Assembly (NCBI RefSeq): GCF_024347095.1
Contig: NZ_AP024903.1
Coordinates: 1,674,001-1,738,000, forward strand
Source: Vibrio rhizosphaerae
GTDB lineage: Bacteria; Pseudomonadota; Gammaproteobacteria; Enterobacterales; Vibrionaceae
Direction: 5' to 3'
DNA: 64,000 nt
Part shown: positions 1 through 10,449 of the stretch, one piece after another
Layout of the letters: every line of letters starts with the position of its first letter
Position numbering within the stretch: position 1 is the first letter of the stretch
Made by a program: the position numbers and the translations under genes
Notes under the pieces: model-generated
The model's database searches: none
What the model saw: only the letters and a program-made list of their open reading frames with translations
Told to the model about the DNA's origin: nothing

Positions 1-1104
1 TGCCGCAATGATGACATTAGTGAAAGTTAAGGCATTCATGACTTCACCCAGATCGGTATAAGCAATACCGACACCGACCATCAAAACCCAGAGCAATTGT
101 TTCGAGAAGAAGGAAGAAAGGCGTTTCGCGCCTTCTTTGATTTCCTCGGAACAAAGACCAGCACCGTTGATAATCGCAACAATAATAACCATGTAAGCGA
201 ATGTATGAATTTTGATATCGCCAAATCCGGGAAGAATATGTTTGGATAGTGAGACAGATAACGTATAAACACAGGCCGCAAGCATCAGGCCGATAGCGAT
301 TTCGCGTGCTGTAATCGTTGGAGTGTTCACGACTTCATCGACATTGAATTTTGATTTACGTAGTAGCTCGCCATTCCCTGTTAAGGCAGGGATTTTATCA
401 CCAATACCATTTAACACCGCTGCTGCAATAATAGCGACGATATTGGCAATGGTCAGAATCGCAATTGCAACCGAATAATATTGCTCTTTTGAACCGCCAG
501 TGACGGATTCATAAATTTCAGACAGGGGAATCGCACCGGCACCATTACCACCGCCCATGATTGGGAGGACATACAGCATCATAATCCGATCGACGGGAAT
601 ACCGAAGAGCAACCCCCCCAGAATACCAAGAATCGATGCGCCTGCCACTGCTGCCAGAATGGTTGGAATATAACCGACCAAGGAACGTAGCAGGAGTCTT
701 CGATTCACTGCCAGAATCGAACCGGTAATCAGTACTGCGATAAAGAGATCGAGAAAATCGGTCTTTTTCATAACCTGAGTCACAACAGTAATTTCTTTCT
801 GGGTCAGTAACCCCATGTGGACAAGCCAAGCTGCGACAAGGAAAATCATCACTGGCGCACCACCAATATATTTATTAAATATCGGTAGACGTTTACCGAA
901 TTCACCGAATATTGCACCGACGACGAACATAAAACAGAAACCGCCGACAATATTGTTAGGTAGTGTATCTGTTATGTGTGCTGTCAAAACCACAAGAAAG
1001 AGTAGGGCAAAAAGATGGAATGGTATGCCGAATATTTTTATTTGTGACAGAAGCGACTGAGCGCTGGGGGCGTCACTTGTTATTCGTAACGTTTTTTCAT
1101 TCAT
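1..1104 (-). CDS. citS: Citrate:sodium symporter CitS (2-hydroxycarboxylate transporter family), C-terminus cut by window edge
   Basis: Inner-membrane secondary transporter that brings in citrate with Na+ for fermentation. The 368 visible residues (Met at 1104, open to base 1) are strongly hydrophobic, with many predicted helices. They carry the family re-entrant loop GGGNGAGAIPLSEIY around residue 190, the signature of 2HCT symporters. Klebsiella CitS is about 446 residues, so roughly 80 residues and the second GGxG loop lie outside the window. It is divergent from citCDEFXG across a 279-bp AT-rich gap, which fits joint control. A malate or citrate/malate 2HCT carrier is formally possible, but the citrate lyase neighbours make CitS far more likely. 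Confidence 0.9.
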   Translation of the reverse strand, partial: MNEKTLRITSDAPSAQSLLSQIKIFGIPFHLFALLFLVVLTAHITDTLPNNIVGGFCFMFVVGAIFGEFGKRLPIFNKYIGGAPVMIFLVAAWLVHMGLLTQKEITVVTQVMKKTDFLDLFIAVLITGSILAVNRRLLLRSLVGYIPTILAAVAGASILGILGGLLFGIPVDRIMMLYVLPIMGGGNGAGAIPLSEIYESVTGGSKEQYYSVAIAILTIANIVAIIAAAVLNGIGDKIPALTGNGELLRKSKFNVDEVVNTPTITAREIAIGLMLAACVYTLSVSLSKHILPGFGDIKIHTFAYMVIIVAIINGAGLCSEEIKEGAKRLSSFFSKQLLWVLMVGVGIAYTDLGEVMNALTFTNVIIAA

Positions 1105-1383
1105 AATCAATTTCCGTAGGTTGATGTTCAATTTAACAATTTAGATAAAAAAGTGATCCATAATTGTGAAAAAGTTCATTGAATGAAGTGACGTTAAAAA
1201 CGTCAATGGCGTTAATGGTTTTTATTATTTTTTGTTTTTTAAAAACAAGAGGATAAGTAATTAAGTTCATTAAATTCATAAAGAGTTTTTAAGCTCGCAT
1301 ATAAAGTGATTCATATCATTATTTTATGAATATAAACACCGCAAACTATGTCGTGATGAATTTAGTTACAGAGGCAGTACGTC
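1105..1383. promoter_or_regulatory. Divergent citS/citC control region
   Basis: AT-rich gap between divergent citS and citC. A half-conserved CRP-like sequence (TGTGA, 6 bp, TCATT) lies at 1165-1180, and a short inverted repeat TTCATA/TATGAA at 1310-1330. In enterobacteria this interval binds the CitB response regulator and CRP. Neither site here is strong enough to name the regulator. Confidence 0.4.
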
Positions 1384-2433
1384 ATGCTAGACGAGATATC
1401 CTTTTCTCGAGTTCCGATTACCAATCGCTATAAAATAGGAAAAATTCAAACCTTTTTAGCACGTAACGGGTTGGACATTGATGATGATATAGAATACTTC
1501 GTTATCGGAAAATGTATCACTGGACAAATACTCGCGTGTGGGGCGATAGCCGGAAAAGTTTTAAAGTCGATTGCCATTGAAAAAACATGCCGTGGTAGCG
1601 GATTATCTCTGACGCTGATGACTGAATTAACAAATTTCGCTTATGAGTTAGGACGCTATAATTTATTTCTGTTTACTAAACCTCAAAATTTTAATCTATT
1701 TCGCCAATCTGGTTTTTTCCCGCTTGCCCAAGTCGATGATGCCATGATTCTCATGGAAAATAGTCCGAATCGGTTTCAATCTTATTGTCAGCAACTCAAA
1801 CTCATGAAAGTTGCCGGTGATCGTATCGGTGGCATGGTCATGAATGCCAATCCATTCACTCTGGGGCACCAATATCTGGTGGAAAAAGCCTGTGCCGAAT
1901 GCGACTGGGTTCATCTGTTCGTGGTTCGGGAAGAGGGGAAAGATTTTTCTTATCTTGAACGACTGAATATGATTCGAGCCGGCACGCAACACCTGAAAAA
2001 TATCACCATCCATCCAGGCTCAGATTATATGATCTCCAGAGCTACATTCCCGACTTACTTCATCAAAGATCAACAGAAAATCAATGAGTGTCATGCAGCG
2101 CTGGATTTACAGCTATTTCGTGATGGTATCGTTCCGGCTTTAGGGATTACCCACCGATACGTCGGTACTGAACCGCTCTGTCCGGTCACCAATCATTATA
2201 ACGAGGCCATGCACTACTGGTTGGCATCATCGATTTTCCGACCCAATCGCATTCAAATTGTCGAAGTGCCCAGAAAGTCTGTCGATGGTGAACCTGTCTC
2301 TGCGTCCAGAGTCCGGCGATTATTATCTCAGCAAAATAATGAACAGGTTGCGAAGCTGGTACCGAAAACGACCTACACAATCCTATTGCGTGATGACGTT
2401 CCGTCTGACAGGCCAAAGTCTGTTGCAGCCTGA
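1384..2433 (+). CDS. citC: [Citrate (pro-3S)-lyase] ligase CitC
   Basis: Acetylates the thiol of the citrate lyase prosthetic group using ATP and acetate, which switches the lyase on. The 349 residues match the family length. An N-terminal GNAT-like domain (about residues 1-130) precedes a nucleotidylyltransferase domain with the HxGH-type motif NANPFTLGHQYL near residue 155. A further conserved stretch, SASRVRRLL, lies near the end. The ATG follows an AGAGG ribosome-binding site. It is the first gene of the cit operon, with 43 bp to citD. Confidence 0.95.
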   Translation: MLDEISFSRVPITNRYKIGKIQTFLARNGLDIDDDIEYFVIGKCITGQILACGAIAGKVLKSIAIEKTCRGSGLSLTLMTELTNFAYELGRYNLFLFTKPQNFNLFRQSGFFPLAQVDDAMILMENSPNRFQSYCQQLKLMKVAGDRIGGMVMNANPFTLGHQYLVEKACAECDWVHLFVVREEGKDFSYLERLNMIRAGTQHLKNITIHPGSDYMISRATFPTYFIKDQQKINECHAALDLQLFRDGIVPALGITHRYVGTEPLCPVTNHYNEAMHYWLASSIFRPNRIQIVEVPRKSVDGEPVSASRVRRLLSQQNNEQVAKLVPKTTYTILLRDDVPSDRPKSVAA

Positions 2434-2476
2434 ACGGCATCCCCTATAAAAATTTCAACTTAGAAAGGCCAATCCC

Positions 2477-2773
2477 ATGGAAATTAAACAACCAGCGTTT
2501 GCCGGAACTCTGGAGTCCAGCGATCTTCAGGTTCGAATCGCTCCGAATCATGAAGGTGGCATTGTGATTCATCTTGATAGTACGGTTCAGCAACAATTTG
2601 GTGAAGTCATCAAACGTGTTGTTCTCGACTCATTACAGCAACTGAAAGTGACGGATGCGATTTTAACCATTGAAGATAAAGGGGCTTTGGATTGTGTGAT
2701 TCAGGCCCGGGTTCAGGCGGCAGTGATGCGGGCTTGTGGTGTCGAACAGATTGATTGGAGTCTATTGTCATGA
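2477..2773 (+). CDS. citD: Citrate lyase acyl carrier protein (gamma subunit) CitD
   Basis: Small acyl carrier subunit of citrate lyase. Its serine carries 2'-(5''-triphosphoribosyl)-3'-dephospho-CoA, on which acetyl and citryl groups are exchanged. The 98 residues match the family. The N-terminal [15 protein letters not shown] contains the conserved serine region for prosthetic-group attachment (about residues 13-14). The stop overlaps the citE start (ATGA), so the two are translationally coupled, as expected for subunits of one complex. Confidence 0.95.
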   Translation: MEIKQPAFAGTLESSDLQVRIAPNHEGGIVIHLDSTVQQQFGEVIKRVVLDSLQQLKVTDAILTIEDKGALDCVIQARVQAAVMRACGVEQIDWSLLS

Positions 2774-3645
2774 GCCAACTACGCAGAAGTATGTTATTTG
2801 TCCCGGGTGCGAATGCCGCAATGTTAAGTAACACCTTTATCTACAAACCCGATGCGATCATGTTTGATCTTGAAGATTCGGTCTCATTACGGGAAAAAGA
2901 CACGGCGCGTATGTTGGTGTTCCGTGCATTACAACATCCGTTATATCAGGATATTGAAACCGTTGTCCGGGTCAATCCGATTGACTCCCGGTTTGGTATG
3001 AATGATTTAAATGCCGTGGTGAGAGGGGGCGCTGATGTTGTGCGACTTCCTAAAACCGATACGGCTCACGACGTAACGCTGATGGCGAGCCAAATTGAAC
3101 AAATCGAGAAAGCTTGCGGCCGTGCTGTCGGGAGCACCAAACTTTTGGCTGCAATTGAAAGTGCCCAAGGGATCAACAATGCCGTCGAAATCGCGCATAG
3201 TTCCTCCCGGCTGATTGGTATTGCGCTGGGAGCAGAAGATTATGTGCGTGATTTGAGAACCAACCGCTCACCGGAAGGAACGGAGTTACTATTTGCCCGG
3301 TGTAGTATTCTTCAAGCCGCACGAGCGGCTGGGATTATGGCATTTGATACGGTGTATTCGGATGCGAATAATGAAGCAGGATTTCTCCGCGAAGCTGAGC
3401 ACATCAAACAGCTTGGATTTGATGGCAAATCACTGATTAACCCACGTCAGATCGATCTGCTCCACAATGTCTACGCCCCGACCCAGAAAGAGGTCGATTA
3501 TGCTTATGCCGTGATTGAAGCGGCTGAAGAAGCAGAACAGCAAGGGCTAGGTGTGGTCTCTCTCAACGGTAAAATGGTCGATAGTCCCATCATTGAACGC
3601 GCACGCTGGACATTGCAACGTGCTGAATCCGGTATCAAACAATAG
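2770..3645 (+). CDS. citE: Citrate lyase beta subunit (citryl-CoA lyase) CitE
   Basis: Cleaves citryl-thioester into acetyl-thioester and oxaloacetate. From the ATG at 2770 the protein is 291 residues, the normal CitE length, starting [18 protein letters not shown]. Conserved HpcH/HpaI-type barrel segments are visible: MFDLEDSV (Mg-binding acid), [16 protein letters not shown] and [11 protein letters not shown]. An in-frame ATG 15 bp upstream exists, but the ATGA overlap with citD and the family length favour 2770. It is the central catalytic subunit of the citDEF complex. Confidence 0.95.
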   Translation: MSQLRRSMLFVPGANAAMLSNTFIYKPDAIMFDLEDSVSLREKDTARMLVFRALQHPLYQDIETVVRVNPIDSRFGMNDLNAVVRGGADVVRLPKTDTAHDVTLMASQIEQIEKACGRAVGSTKLLAAIESAQGINNAVEIAHSSSRLIGIALGAEDYVRDLRTNRSPEGTELLFARCSILQAARAAGIMAFDTVYSDANNEAGFLREAEHIKQLGFDGKSLINPRQIDLLHNVYAPTQKEVDYAYAVIEAAEEAEQQGLGVVSLNGKMVDSPIIERARWTLQRAESGIKQ

Positions 3646-3658
3646 AAGGCAGTGTGTT

Positions 3659-5185
3659 ATGAGTGTCAGTACGTTAAATAATCCCATTTCGCTTGATGAA
3701 CTGGAAATCCATTCATTAACGCCTTATACAAATGCCAATGCAATCACACCGCATCTGGAACAAGAGCGATTTAAAAAAGGCAGAAAACTGAAGGGTTCAC
3801 TTGAGCAGGCGATTAAAGCGCTTGGTTTGGCCGATGGAATGACGATTTCTTTTCATCATGCATTTCGTGGCGGCGATAAAACCATCAATGCGGTGATGGA
3901 TGTCATCGCTAAAATGGGGTTTAAAGATTTGACTTTAGCCTCCAGTTCCCTGACTTCGGTTCATGCCCCGTTAATTGAACATATCCGTAATGGCGTGGTA
4001 CGTAAAATCTACACCTCCGGGTTACGGGGGGAGCTGGCAGAAGCAATCTCCCGGGGACTACTGAAAGAGCCGGTTCATATTCATTCTCATGGCGGACGGG
4101 TTCACTTAGTCCAAAGTGGTGAAATTCATATCGATATTGCCTTTATTGGTGTTCCTTGCAGTGATGAGTTTGGTAATGCGAACGGTATTCAGGGCAAGTC
4201 ACGCTGTGGTTCTTTAGGTTACGCTCAGATTGATGCGCAATATGCGGATCATGTGGTTATTCTGACCGAATCAATGGTTGATTATCCCAATGCGCCCGCA
4301 TCCATTCGTCAGGATTGTGTCGATGCAGTGGTTCAAGTCGCAGAGGTGGGGGACCCGGATAAGATTGGCGGTGATGCCACCCGAATGACGACGAACCCGC
4401 GTGAATTGTTAATTGCCAAACATGCGGCTGAGGTCATTGAACATTCCGGTTACTTTCAATCTGGTTTCTCCTTGCAAACCGGTTCCGGAGGCGCTTCTCT
4501 GGCTGTGACCCGTTTTCTGAAAGATAAGATGATTAAGCATAATATTGTGGCATCTTTCGGTTTGGGTGGCATTACGGCGACCATGGTGGATCTACATGAG
4601 CAAGGGTTGATTGAAACATTGCTGGATGTTCAGTGTTTTGATTCGGTGGCCGCTGACTCTTTGTCCCGGAACCCGAATCATCATGAAATCTCCGCCAATG
4701 AATACGCGAACCCCTCCTCAAAAGGTGCTGTCGTTGATCGACTGGATGTGGTGATTCTCAGTGCGTTAGAAATTGACATGCAATTCAATGTCAATGTTAT
4801 TACAGGCTCTGATGGGGTGATTCGTGGTGCCTCCGGTGGTCATTGTGATACTGCCGCAGCAGCGAATTTAACGATTGTCGTTGCCCCTTTGGTGCGCGGA
4901 AGGATTCCGACGGTTGTCGAACGGGTGACCAATGTGGTGACACCGGGCGAATCGGTTGACGTATTAGTCACGGATCATGGTATTGCCGTAAACCCAAGAC
5001 GTGAAGACTTGATCGAACGACTGAATGCGCTTTCAATTCCGGTTTATTCTATCGATGCATTGCAGACTCGGGCTGAATTAATTACCGGTAAGCCTGAGCC
5101 GATTCAATTTACTGACAGAACGATTGCCTTTGTGCGTTATCGGGATGGTTCTGTCATTGATGTGATTAAAGAGGTTGCTCAATGA
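3659..5185 (+). CDS. citF: Citrate lyase alpha subunit (citrate CoA-transferase) CitF
   Basis: Swaps the acetyl group on CitD for citrate, giving citryl-CitD for CitE. The protein is 508 residues from the ATG at 3659, as in the family. Glycine-rich CoA-transferase segments are visible, such as SFHHAFRGGDKTINAV near residue 60, HSHGGRVHLVQSG, and the C-terminal GASGGHCDTAAAANLTIVV. The open frame extends 108 bp further upstream inside citE, but that part is unlike CitF. The start sits 13 bp after citE. The stop overlaps citX (ATGA). Confidence 0.95.
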   Translation: MSVSTLNNPISLDELEIHSLTPYTNANAITPHLEQERFKKGRKLKGSLEQAIKALGLADGMTISFHHAFRGGDKTINAVMDVIAKMGFKDLTLASSSLTSVHAPLIEHIRNGVVRKIYTSGLRGELAEAISRGLLKEPVHIHSHGGRVHLVQSGEIHIDIAFIGVPCSDEFGNANGIQGKSRCGSLGYAQIDAQYADHVVILTESMVDYPNAPASIRQDCVDAVVQVAEVGDPDKIGGDATRMTTNPRELLIAKHAAEVIEHSGYFQSGFSLQTGSGGASLAVTRFLKDKMIKHNIVASFGLGGITATMVDLHEQGLIETLLDVQCFDSVAADSLSRNPNHHEISANEYANPSSKGAVVDRLDVVILSALEIDMQFNVNVITGSDGVIRGASGGHCDTAAAANLTIVVAPLVRGRIPTVVERVTNVVTPGESVDVLVTDHGIAVNPRREDLIERLNALSIPVYSIDALQTRAELITGKPEPIQFTDRTIAFVRYRDGSVIDVIKEVAQ

Positions 5186-5721
5186 CACAGATAGCAGAAG
5201 AAACACCGGTTCATTTGTGCGAACTACTCGCATGTAAAGAACAACGTGCAAAAACGCAATTGTCATGGCTGAGAACTTACGGAGTTCCTTTGGTTTCCTT
5301 TAGTATCAATATGCCGGGGCCTGTCAAACTGAATTCGATTAGTGAGCAAGTTTTTGCTCAGGGATTAGCGGCACTAGAAGCGATTTGTCATGAGCAGGGC
5401 TGGAAAGTGATTGCACAGCAAATTCATCATGAAAAAACGGGGCCAGAAGGCATATTTGCTGTGCAAGGTGTGAGTGCGTCAATACTCAAAAAGCAGATGA
5501 TGCACATTGAGAGAACTCATCCGCTCGGTCGATTGATGGATTTGGATGTCATTGATAAACAAGGTAAAAGTATTAGCCGTAAAGCATATCAGATCGGGCG
5601 AAGGAAATGCTTGATCTGTCAGGAAGATGCGGTCATCTGTGCTCGTTCCCGTCGACATCCGCTTCAGGAGCTGTTGACGAAGATAGAGGAAATGGCTCAT
5701 GCCGAAGAGTGCAGTCATTAA
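5182..5721 (+). CDS. citX: Apo-citrate lyase phosphoribosyl-dephospho-CoA transferase CitX
   Basis: Transfers the triphosphoribosyl-dephospho-CoA made by CitG onto apo-CitD. The 179 residues match stand-alone CitX. The segment SFSINMPGPVKLNS (residues 33-46) and the later RKCLICQEDAVICARSRRH are typical of the family. It overlaps citF by 4 bp and citG by 23 bp, so it is coupled to both. In some bacteria CitX and CitG are fused; here they are separate. Confidence 0.93.
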   Translation: MTQIAEETPVHLCELLACKEQRAKTQLSWLRTYGVPLVSFSINMPGPVKLNSISEQVFAQGLAALEAICHEQGWKVIAQQIHHEKTGPEGIFAVQGVSASILKKQMMHIERTHPLGRLMDLDVIDKQGKSISRKAYQIGRRKCLICQEDAVICARSRRHPLQELLTKIEEMAHAEECSH

Positions 5722-6664
5722 TTTGCTGTTTGACAAAGGTCAGCATCTCTTTGAGACTGAAAATATCGATGTGTTACCGCGTCACATCCAAGATGCGTTT
5801 CCTCTCGATCAATTTGTCGGTCATCTCGCTTATCATGCCATGATGCTTGAGGTGCATCTGACACCGAAACCCGGGTTGGTTGATACGGCGAATCAAGGGG
5901 CTCACCATGATATGGATCTGGCATTGTTTGTTCGCAGTGCGGAAGTGCTTGCGCCATACATGGTTAGTTTTGTGCGGGCTGGTTGGTTGTACCATCACCA
6001 ACCGCTCTCGTCTCTTTTAGCACAACTGCGGCCCATTGGTATTGATGCTGAAGTTGCCATGTTTCAGGCAACATCAGGTATCAATACCCATAAAGGTATG
6101 ATCTTTTCCATGGGACTTATTTGTGGTGTGGTTGGCTGGCTGAAAGCCAATCAGCAGGCGGTGAGTGCTCAGGCCATCAGTGCAGCGGTAAGCCAGTGTT
6201 GCCAACACCTTGTTTTCGATGAACTTCGGCAAATCAAACGCCGGGTTCCGATGACACAAGGAGAAAAACTCTATCAACAATATGGCGTGACCGGTGCAAG
6301 AGGTGAAGCCGCTTCAGGGTTTGAGACGATCATCAATCATGCGTTGCCGGTCTATCAGTCGACGATTGCGCAAGGTGTCTCAACCGAGCAAGCCTTGTGG
6401 CAGACATTGCTGGTTCTGATCGCGCACAATCAGGATACCAATTTACTTTCCCGCGGGGGAATGGCCGGGTTGGTGTATGTGCAGCAGTATGCGTCTAATC
6501 TACTGGCGTCAGGTGGTATTGCCCGTCCGGATATCGAAATGGCATTAAATCAGTTTGACCGTTGTCTGATCGAACGACATCTCAGCCCGGGAGGCAGCGC
6601 TGATTTACTGGCTGTGACTTGGCTGATTGCTGAACTGGAGCAAGTTTTTGTCCCGACGGATTAA
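5699..6664 (+). CDS. citG: Triphosphoribosyl-dephospho-CoA synthase CitG
   Basis: Makes the citrate lyase prosthetic-group precursor from ATP and dephospho-CoA. At 321 residues it is slightly longer than the roughly 290-residue norm because of an N-terminal extension of about 40 residues. Core motifs are LTPKPGLVDTANQGAHHDMD (about residues 52-71), GINTHKGMIFSMGL, and AHNQDTNLLSRGG. A later in-frame start cannot be excluded, but the overlap with citX fits translational coupling. It is the last gene of the operon and is followed by a strong terminator. Confidence 0.93.
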   Translation: MPKSAVINLLFDKGQHLFETENIDVLPRHIQDAFPLDQFVGHLAYHAMMLEVHLTPKPGLVDTANQGAHHDMDLALFVRSAEVLAPYMVSFVRAGWLYHHQPLSSLLAQLRPIGIDAEVAMFQATSGINTHKGMIFSMGLICGVVGWLKANQQAVSAQAISAAVSQCCQHLVFDELRQIKRRVPMTQGEKLYQQYGVTGARGEAASGFETIINHALPVYQSTIAQGVSTEQALWQTLLVLIAHNQDTNLLSRGGMAGLVYVQQYASNLLASGGIARPDIEMALNQFDRCLIERHLSPGGSADLLAVTWLIAELEQVFVPTD

Positions 6665-6737
6665 GGAAATATTGACCTTGCCTCGGCAGCGGTTGCACTG
6701 ACGAGAGTGAGTGCCGATAAAATTTGGTGGTCCTTTT

Positions 6738-6772
6738 CTTCGGTAGGTCACAGGCGCTACCGAAGTTTTTTT
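6738..6772 (+). terminator. Rho-independent terminator of the cit operon
   Basis: A perfect 9-bp stem, CTTCGGTAG/CTACCGAAG, with a 10-nt loop and a run of seven T, 73 bp after the citG stop. Confidence 0.9.
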
Positions 6773-6929
6773 ATGTATATTTTTTATGTATAGATGGATC
6801 ATTATTTGGGAAAGATAATCATCACCATGATACGACACAGCAATGGAACGTATTTTGTCAGGTATGCATCCAGAATCGGTTCTGGTGACTGACATAACAC
6901 GTCCCATGCGAATGAGTTGAATGAGCCGT

Positions 6930-8585
6930 TTACTGTTTACCTAAATCAAAATATTTGACCAGATCATCTAACTGTTGAGACACATTATGTAGGTGGCTGC
7001 TGGCGTCTGTCAGTTGCTCAGACAGTCTGGTTGTTTCATCCGTCAGCATACTAATGTCTTCGATATTCTCGCCCAACTCAGCCACGACCGATGATTGTTC
7101 TTCAGTTGCTGCGGCATTTTGGGTGTTTTGATCATTTAATTGATGAATATGGTGGCTGATTTCCTGAAGTGAGTCACTGGTTGCTGTGGCATGTTCGACT
7201 ACCAACTGACTTTTATCTTTGCCAAGTTGCATCGCAGAGACGGCACGAGATGACTCATGGCGCAATTTTTCGATAACTTCTTGAATCTCATCGGTCGATG
7301 CGGCAGAGCGAGTGGCAAGGTTACGCACTTCATCGGCAACAACGGCAAATCCACGACCCTGTTCACCGGCTCGGGCAGCTTCAATTGCAGCGTTAAGCGC
7401 GAGCAGGTTGGTCTGTTCCGATATGCCGCGAATCGTATCCAGTATGGTACTGATATCATCAACCTGATGACTGAGTGATTGAACCACGTCACTGGATTGG
7501 TTCAAGGTTTCAGTCAATGCTTCAATCTCTTGCTGTGTCCGCATCACAACCTGATTACTTTCCGATGTCTGTTGAGTGGCCTGATGTGCGGTTTCAGCAG
7601 CGCTTGCTGCATTCGACGCGATTTCACTGACGGTACTGCCCATTTCAGTAATGGCCGTCGCGACCTGAATAATCCGTTCGCTCTGACGAGTACAGTTGTT
7701 ATGAGTCAGGTTGGATTGTTTGGCAACATTCTGTGCGGTTTCTGCCAGCTCTCTGGCGTTACTGGATACATCTTGCATGGAGCGGTGAACTTTCTCGATA
7801 AAGCGATTAAAACTTTCAGCAATTTGGCTAATTTCATCCTGACCCGCGAGATTAATTCGTGTATGGAGTGCGAGATTATTGGCTGCATAAGTGATTGAAT
7901 TTTTAAGAGAGTCAACGCGTTTTCTGAGTTGGATTACGATCCAGGTTGATACCACGATAGAGGCAATCAAACCGAGACTAATCGCAATGATCATCATCAG
8001 CTGGGCTTGATTGTATGTATCAATACTCACTTGATTATGTTTTTTGGCTTGTTCTAACAGGGTATCCAGTAATTTGTTCGATGCTTTACGTGTCACATTG
8101 TAATAGCCGGCATAGCGAGATTTATAGATTTCTCTGGCACCTTCCAAATCATTTTTACTTAACGCTTCTAATAAGGGTTCAATGGCCTGCGAAATCATCT
8201 CCTCATAGTCTTTTTGTAGCTTGAGCGTATTGCTGATCATGTCCGGATCAACTTGGGTGTCAACGGCCAGCTGCATCGCTTGACGCATTTCGGGAATATC
8301 TTCCTCATACGCTTCTTTCACCCGGGTCTGAATCCCTTTTTTATCTTTCAGCGAGGTATCTTGCATGAGCATCATATCGATACCGACTCGCATTCTCGGA
8401 ATCCGAGACGCAGCTTCGGCCATTGCCCGTAAAGGTTCCGCTGTATTGACATAGAGCTGTTCGGATTGATATTGGATATTAGCCATTTTTTGAAGGCTGT
8501 TAATACCGACTAAAATCAGTGCGAGACAAGGAATTGCCACAGCAATGACCAGTCGTAATTTTAAGGTAAGACGATTCTGAAACAT
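6930..8585 (-). CDS. Methyl-accepting chemotaxis protein
   Basis: Transmembrane chemoreceptor feeding the CheA/CheW pathway. From the N-terminus: a membrane helix (about residues 10-30), a helical periplasmic sensor of about 160 residues, a second membrane helix near residue 200, a HAMP linker, and a long signalling domain. The conserved hairpin tip is present ([20 protein letters not shown], then [13 protein letters not shown]). Two ATGs lie 6 bp apart. The one at 8585 is 7 nt from AGGA, whereas the one at 8591 nearly touches it, so 8585 is chosen (551 residues). The ligand cannot be told from sequence. It is a single-gene unit unrelated to its neighbours. Confidence 0.93.
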   Translation of the reverse strand: MFQNRLTLKLRLVIAVAIPCLALILVGINSLQKMANIQYQSEQLYVNTAEPLRAMAEAASRIPRMRVGIDMMLMQDTSLKDKKGIQTRVKEAYEEDIPEMRQAMQLAVDTQVDPDMISNTLKLQKDYEEMISQAIEPLLEALSKNDLEGAREIYKSRYAGYYNVTRKASNKLLDTLLEQAKKHNQVSIDTYNQAQLMMIIAISLGLIASIVVSTWIVIQLRKRVDSLKNSITYAANNLALHTRINLAGQDEISQIAESFNRFIEKVHRSMQDVSSNARELAETAQNVAKQSNLTHNNCTRQSERIIQVATAITEMGSTVSEIASNAASAAETAHQATQQTSESNQVVMRTQQEIEALTETLNQSSDVVQSLSHQVDDISTILDTIRGISEQTNLLALNAAIEAARAGEQGRGFAVVADEVRNLATRSAASTDEIQEVIEKLRHESSRAVSAMQLGKDKSQLVVEHATATSDSLQEISHHIHQLNDQNTQNAAATEEQSSVVAELGENIEDISMLTDETTRLSEQLTDASSHLHNVSQQLDDLVKYFDLGKQ

Positions 8586-8980
8586 CTGCATTTCCTACTA
8601 GGTAAATCAAGTGGTGGAAAGTCAGTACCCAGAACGTGTTCTACTGTTGTGGTTTACGATTAGTTTCACAACTTGTAAATTTCCGGGCGCGTTCATTTCC
8701 AATAGTGATCAATACGGCTGGTTTTATATTGTTCACAATTAGACCAGCTTTTATCTAATTTATTGTTTAATAAAGTAAAAGTGAATAGTTACTAATTTTG
8801 CATAAAATCTTCCCTTTATTTTTAATTAGGTTATAAATACCAGTTAGTCAATACCAGAATATTTATCTTTGTTTGTATTTATGTTGAAGAGTATGGATTG
8901 ATATCCCACTTTTTGCTTATTGACGGAGACGTTTGATAAGAATGAGAGTGAAAGGTGACGGGAAAGTGATGAAAAGGGCG
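8586..8980. other. Non-coding AT-rich gap upstream of the chemoreceptor
   Basis: About 400 bp with no credible gene. It must hold the chemoreceptor promoter on the minus strand; no clear sigma-70 or sigma-28 site was recognised. Confidence 0.5.
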
Positions 8981-8993
8981 TCGGAAGAGAACA

Positions 8994-9014
8994 ACGGGAG
9001 CCGAACACTCCCAT
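8994..9014 (-). terminator. Probable terminator of rlmI
   Basis: Minus-strand hairpin just after the rlmI stop. GGGAG/CTCCC plus two flanking pairs (one a G-U wobble) enclose a 7-nt loop, followed by a T-rich tail (TTGTTCTCTT). The stem is short, so confidence is moderate. Confidence 0.55.
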
Positions 9015-9030
9015 TGGTCGTTACCAAGTT

Positions 9031-10224
9031 TTACCAAACCTTACAGGCGAACCCTTTGAGGTAGAAGCCTTCCGGATAGGCCGAGTCGATCGGATGATCG
9101 GCAGCCTGACTAAAACGTTCGATAAATTTAACATTTCGTCCGGCATCCAGCGCTGCATCCGCAATAATTTTCTGAAATAGCATCTGATCCATCAAACCAG
9201 AACAGGAGTAGGTGAGTAACGTTCCGCCCGGTCTGAGAATTTGCATCGCGAGCATGTTAATATCTTTATATCCTCTGCAGGCACCGTTGAGTTGGGCTTT
9301 TGACTCGGCAAATTTGGGCGGGTCCATAATGACGACATCAAATTGGGTGCCTTGATCGCGGTACTCACGAAGTAATTTAAAGACATCCGCGTTCAGAAAT
9401 ACAGCGCGTTTTTTAGCAATATCGAATTCATTTAACTGGGCGTTTGCCTTGGCTGTATCCAGAGCCGGTTGGGAAACGTCTGCATTGATCACCCGTTTTG
9501 CACCGCCCTTGAGCGCGTAGAGACCGAATCCACCCGTGTAAGAGAAGCAGTTTAGCACTTCCTTATCCTGAACGTATTTCATGGCGTGCAAGCGACTGTC
9601 CCGTTGATCCAGATAGAAGCCCGTTTTATGACCATTGACGATATCGACACTGATTTTTATCCCATTTTCTTCAATAATGACGGGTGCTGTCGGCATATCA
9701 CCGTGTAAAACGCCGACCTGTTCTTGTAACCCTTCTTTTTGACGCACAGCAACGTCTGAACGCTCATAAATATGACACTCAGGGAAGCAGGTTCTAAGGG
9801 CTTCAACCAGCAGCGGTTTTAAAAAATCAGCGGCGGCACTCAATACCTGACAGACCAGGTAATCGCCATATCGATCAATCGTAATGCCCGGTAAACCATC
9901 AGATTCAGCCGCAACAAGGCGATAACCGGTTAATTGACCTTGCTGAATGACGGGCTCTCTAAGCTGTTGTGCCTGACGGATACGCTGGATAAAAAAAGCG
10001 GTATCAATCTCCGTGGGTTCGAAGCTCCAGACCCGGGCCCGAATTTGTGATTGTGGAGAAAAGCCTGCTTTCGCCAGCCACTGTCCGTTGTGGCTATAGA
10101 CATCAACCGTTTGGCCCGAAACCGGCTCACCCTGAATATGATGAATTGCGCGGGAGAAAATCCAAGGATGGCGGCGAAGGAGAGATTTTTCACGCCCTTT
10201 GGCGAGATAGATAGCGGCTGTCAT
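9031..10224 (-). CDS. rlmI: 23S rRNA (cytosine1962-C5)-methyltransferase RlmI
   Basis: SAM-dependent methyltransferase for m5C1962 of 23S rRNA. From the ATG at 10224 it is 397 residues, the family length. An N-terminal PUA domain ([19 protein letters not shown]) is followed by an EEHEH-like region and a Rossmann domain with [19 protein letters not shown] and the catalytic-site motif [15 protein letters not shown] contains the second conserved cysteine. The reading frame stays open 44 codons further upstream, but that part has no homology and runs into the acyP promoter region. It is divergent from acyP. Confidence 0.93.
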   Translation of the reverse strand: MTAAIYLAKGREKSLLRRHPWIFSRAIHHIQGEPVSGQTVDVYSHNGQWLAKAGFSPQSQIRARVWSFEPTEIDTAFFIQRIRQAQQLREPVIQQGQLTGYRLVAAESDGLPGITIDRYGDYLVCQVLSAAADFLKPLLVEALRTCFPECHIYERSDVAVRQKEGLQEQVGVLHGDMPTAPVIIEENGIKISVDIVNGHKTGFYLDQRDSRLHAMKYVQDKEVLNCFSYTGGFGLYALKGGAKRVINADVSQPALDTAKANAQLNEFDIAKKRAVFLNADVFKLLREYRDQGTQFDVVIMDPPKFAESKAQLNGACRGYKDINMLAMQILRPGGTLLTYSCSGLMDQMLFQKIIADAALDAGRNVKFIERFSQAADHPIDSAYPEGFYLKGFACKVW

Positions 10225-10449
10225 AGTTGTATTCTGTAGCTTGAAAAAACGGTATTGTCGGTGATGTGTGGGGGAAAAGCAATGGATTGAAGGCCTCGCG
10301 AGAGCAACGCTCCGGTGTTTTAAACGAGGAATCATTGTGCAGAGTGAGCGAGGCATCCCTCACATTCGAGATAAATTTAGATATACTATCTCGATGAGCG
10401 AATCTCATTGCTTGATGAGTTTTCTGATGCGAAAGAGGAGGAACCGAAA

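Noticed and set aside
2526..2545. tRNA T-loop-like sequence GGTTCGAATC
   Set aside because: It lies in citD, with no acceptor or anticodon stem around it. No tRNA or rRNA gene was found anywhere in the window.
3551..3658. Upstream extension of citF inside citE
   Set aside because: The 36 extra residues are an out-of-frame reading of citE and unlike CitF.
10225..10356. Upstream extension of rlmI
   Set aside because: It overlaps the divergent acyP promoter region and has no family similarity; 397 residues is the family length.
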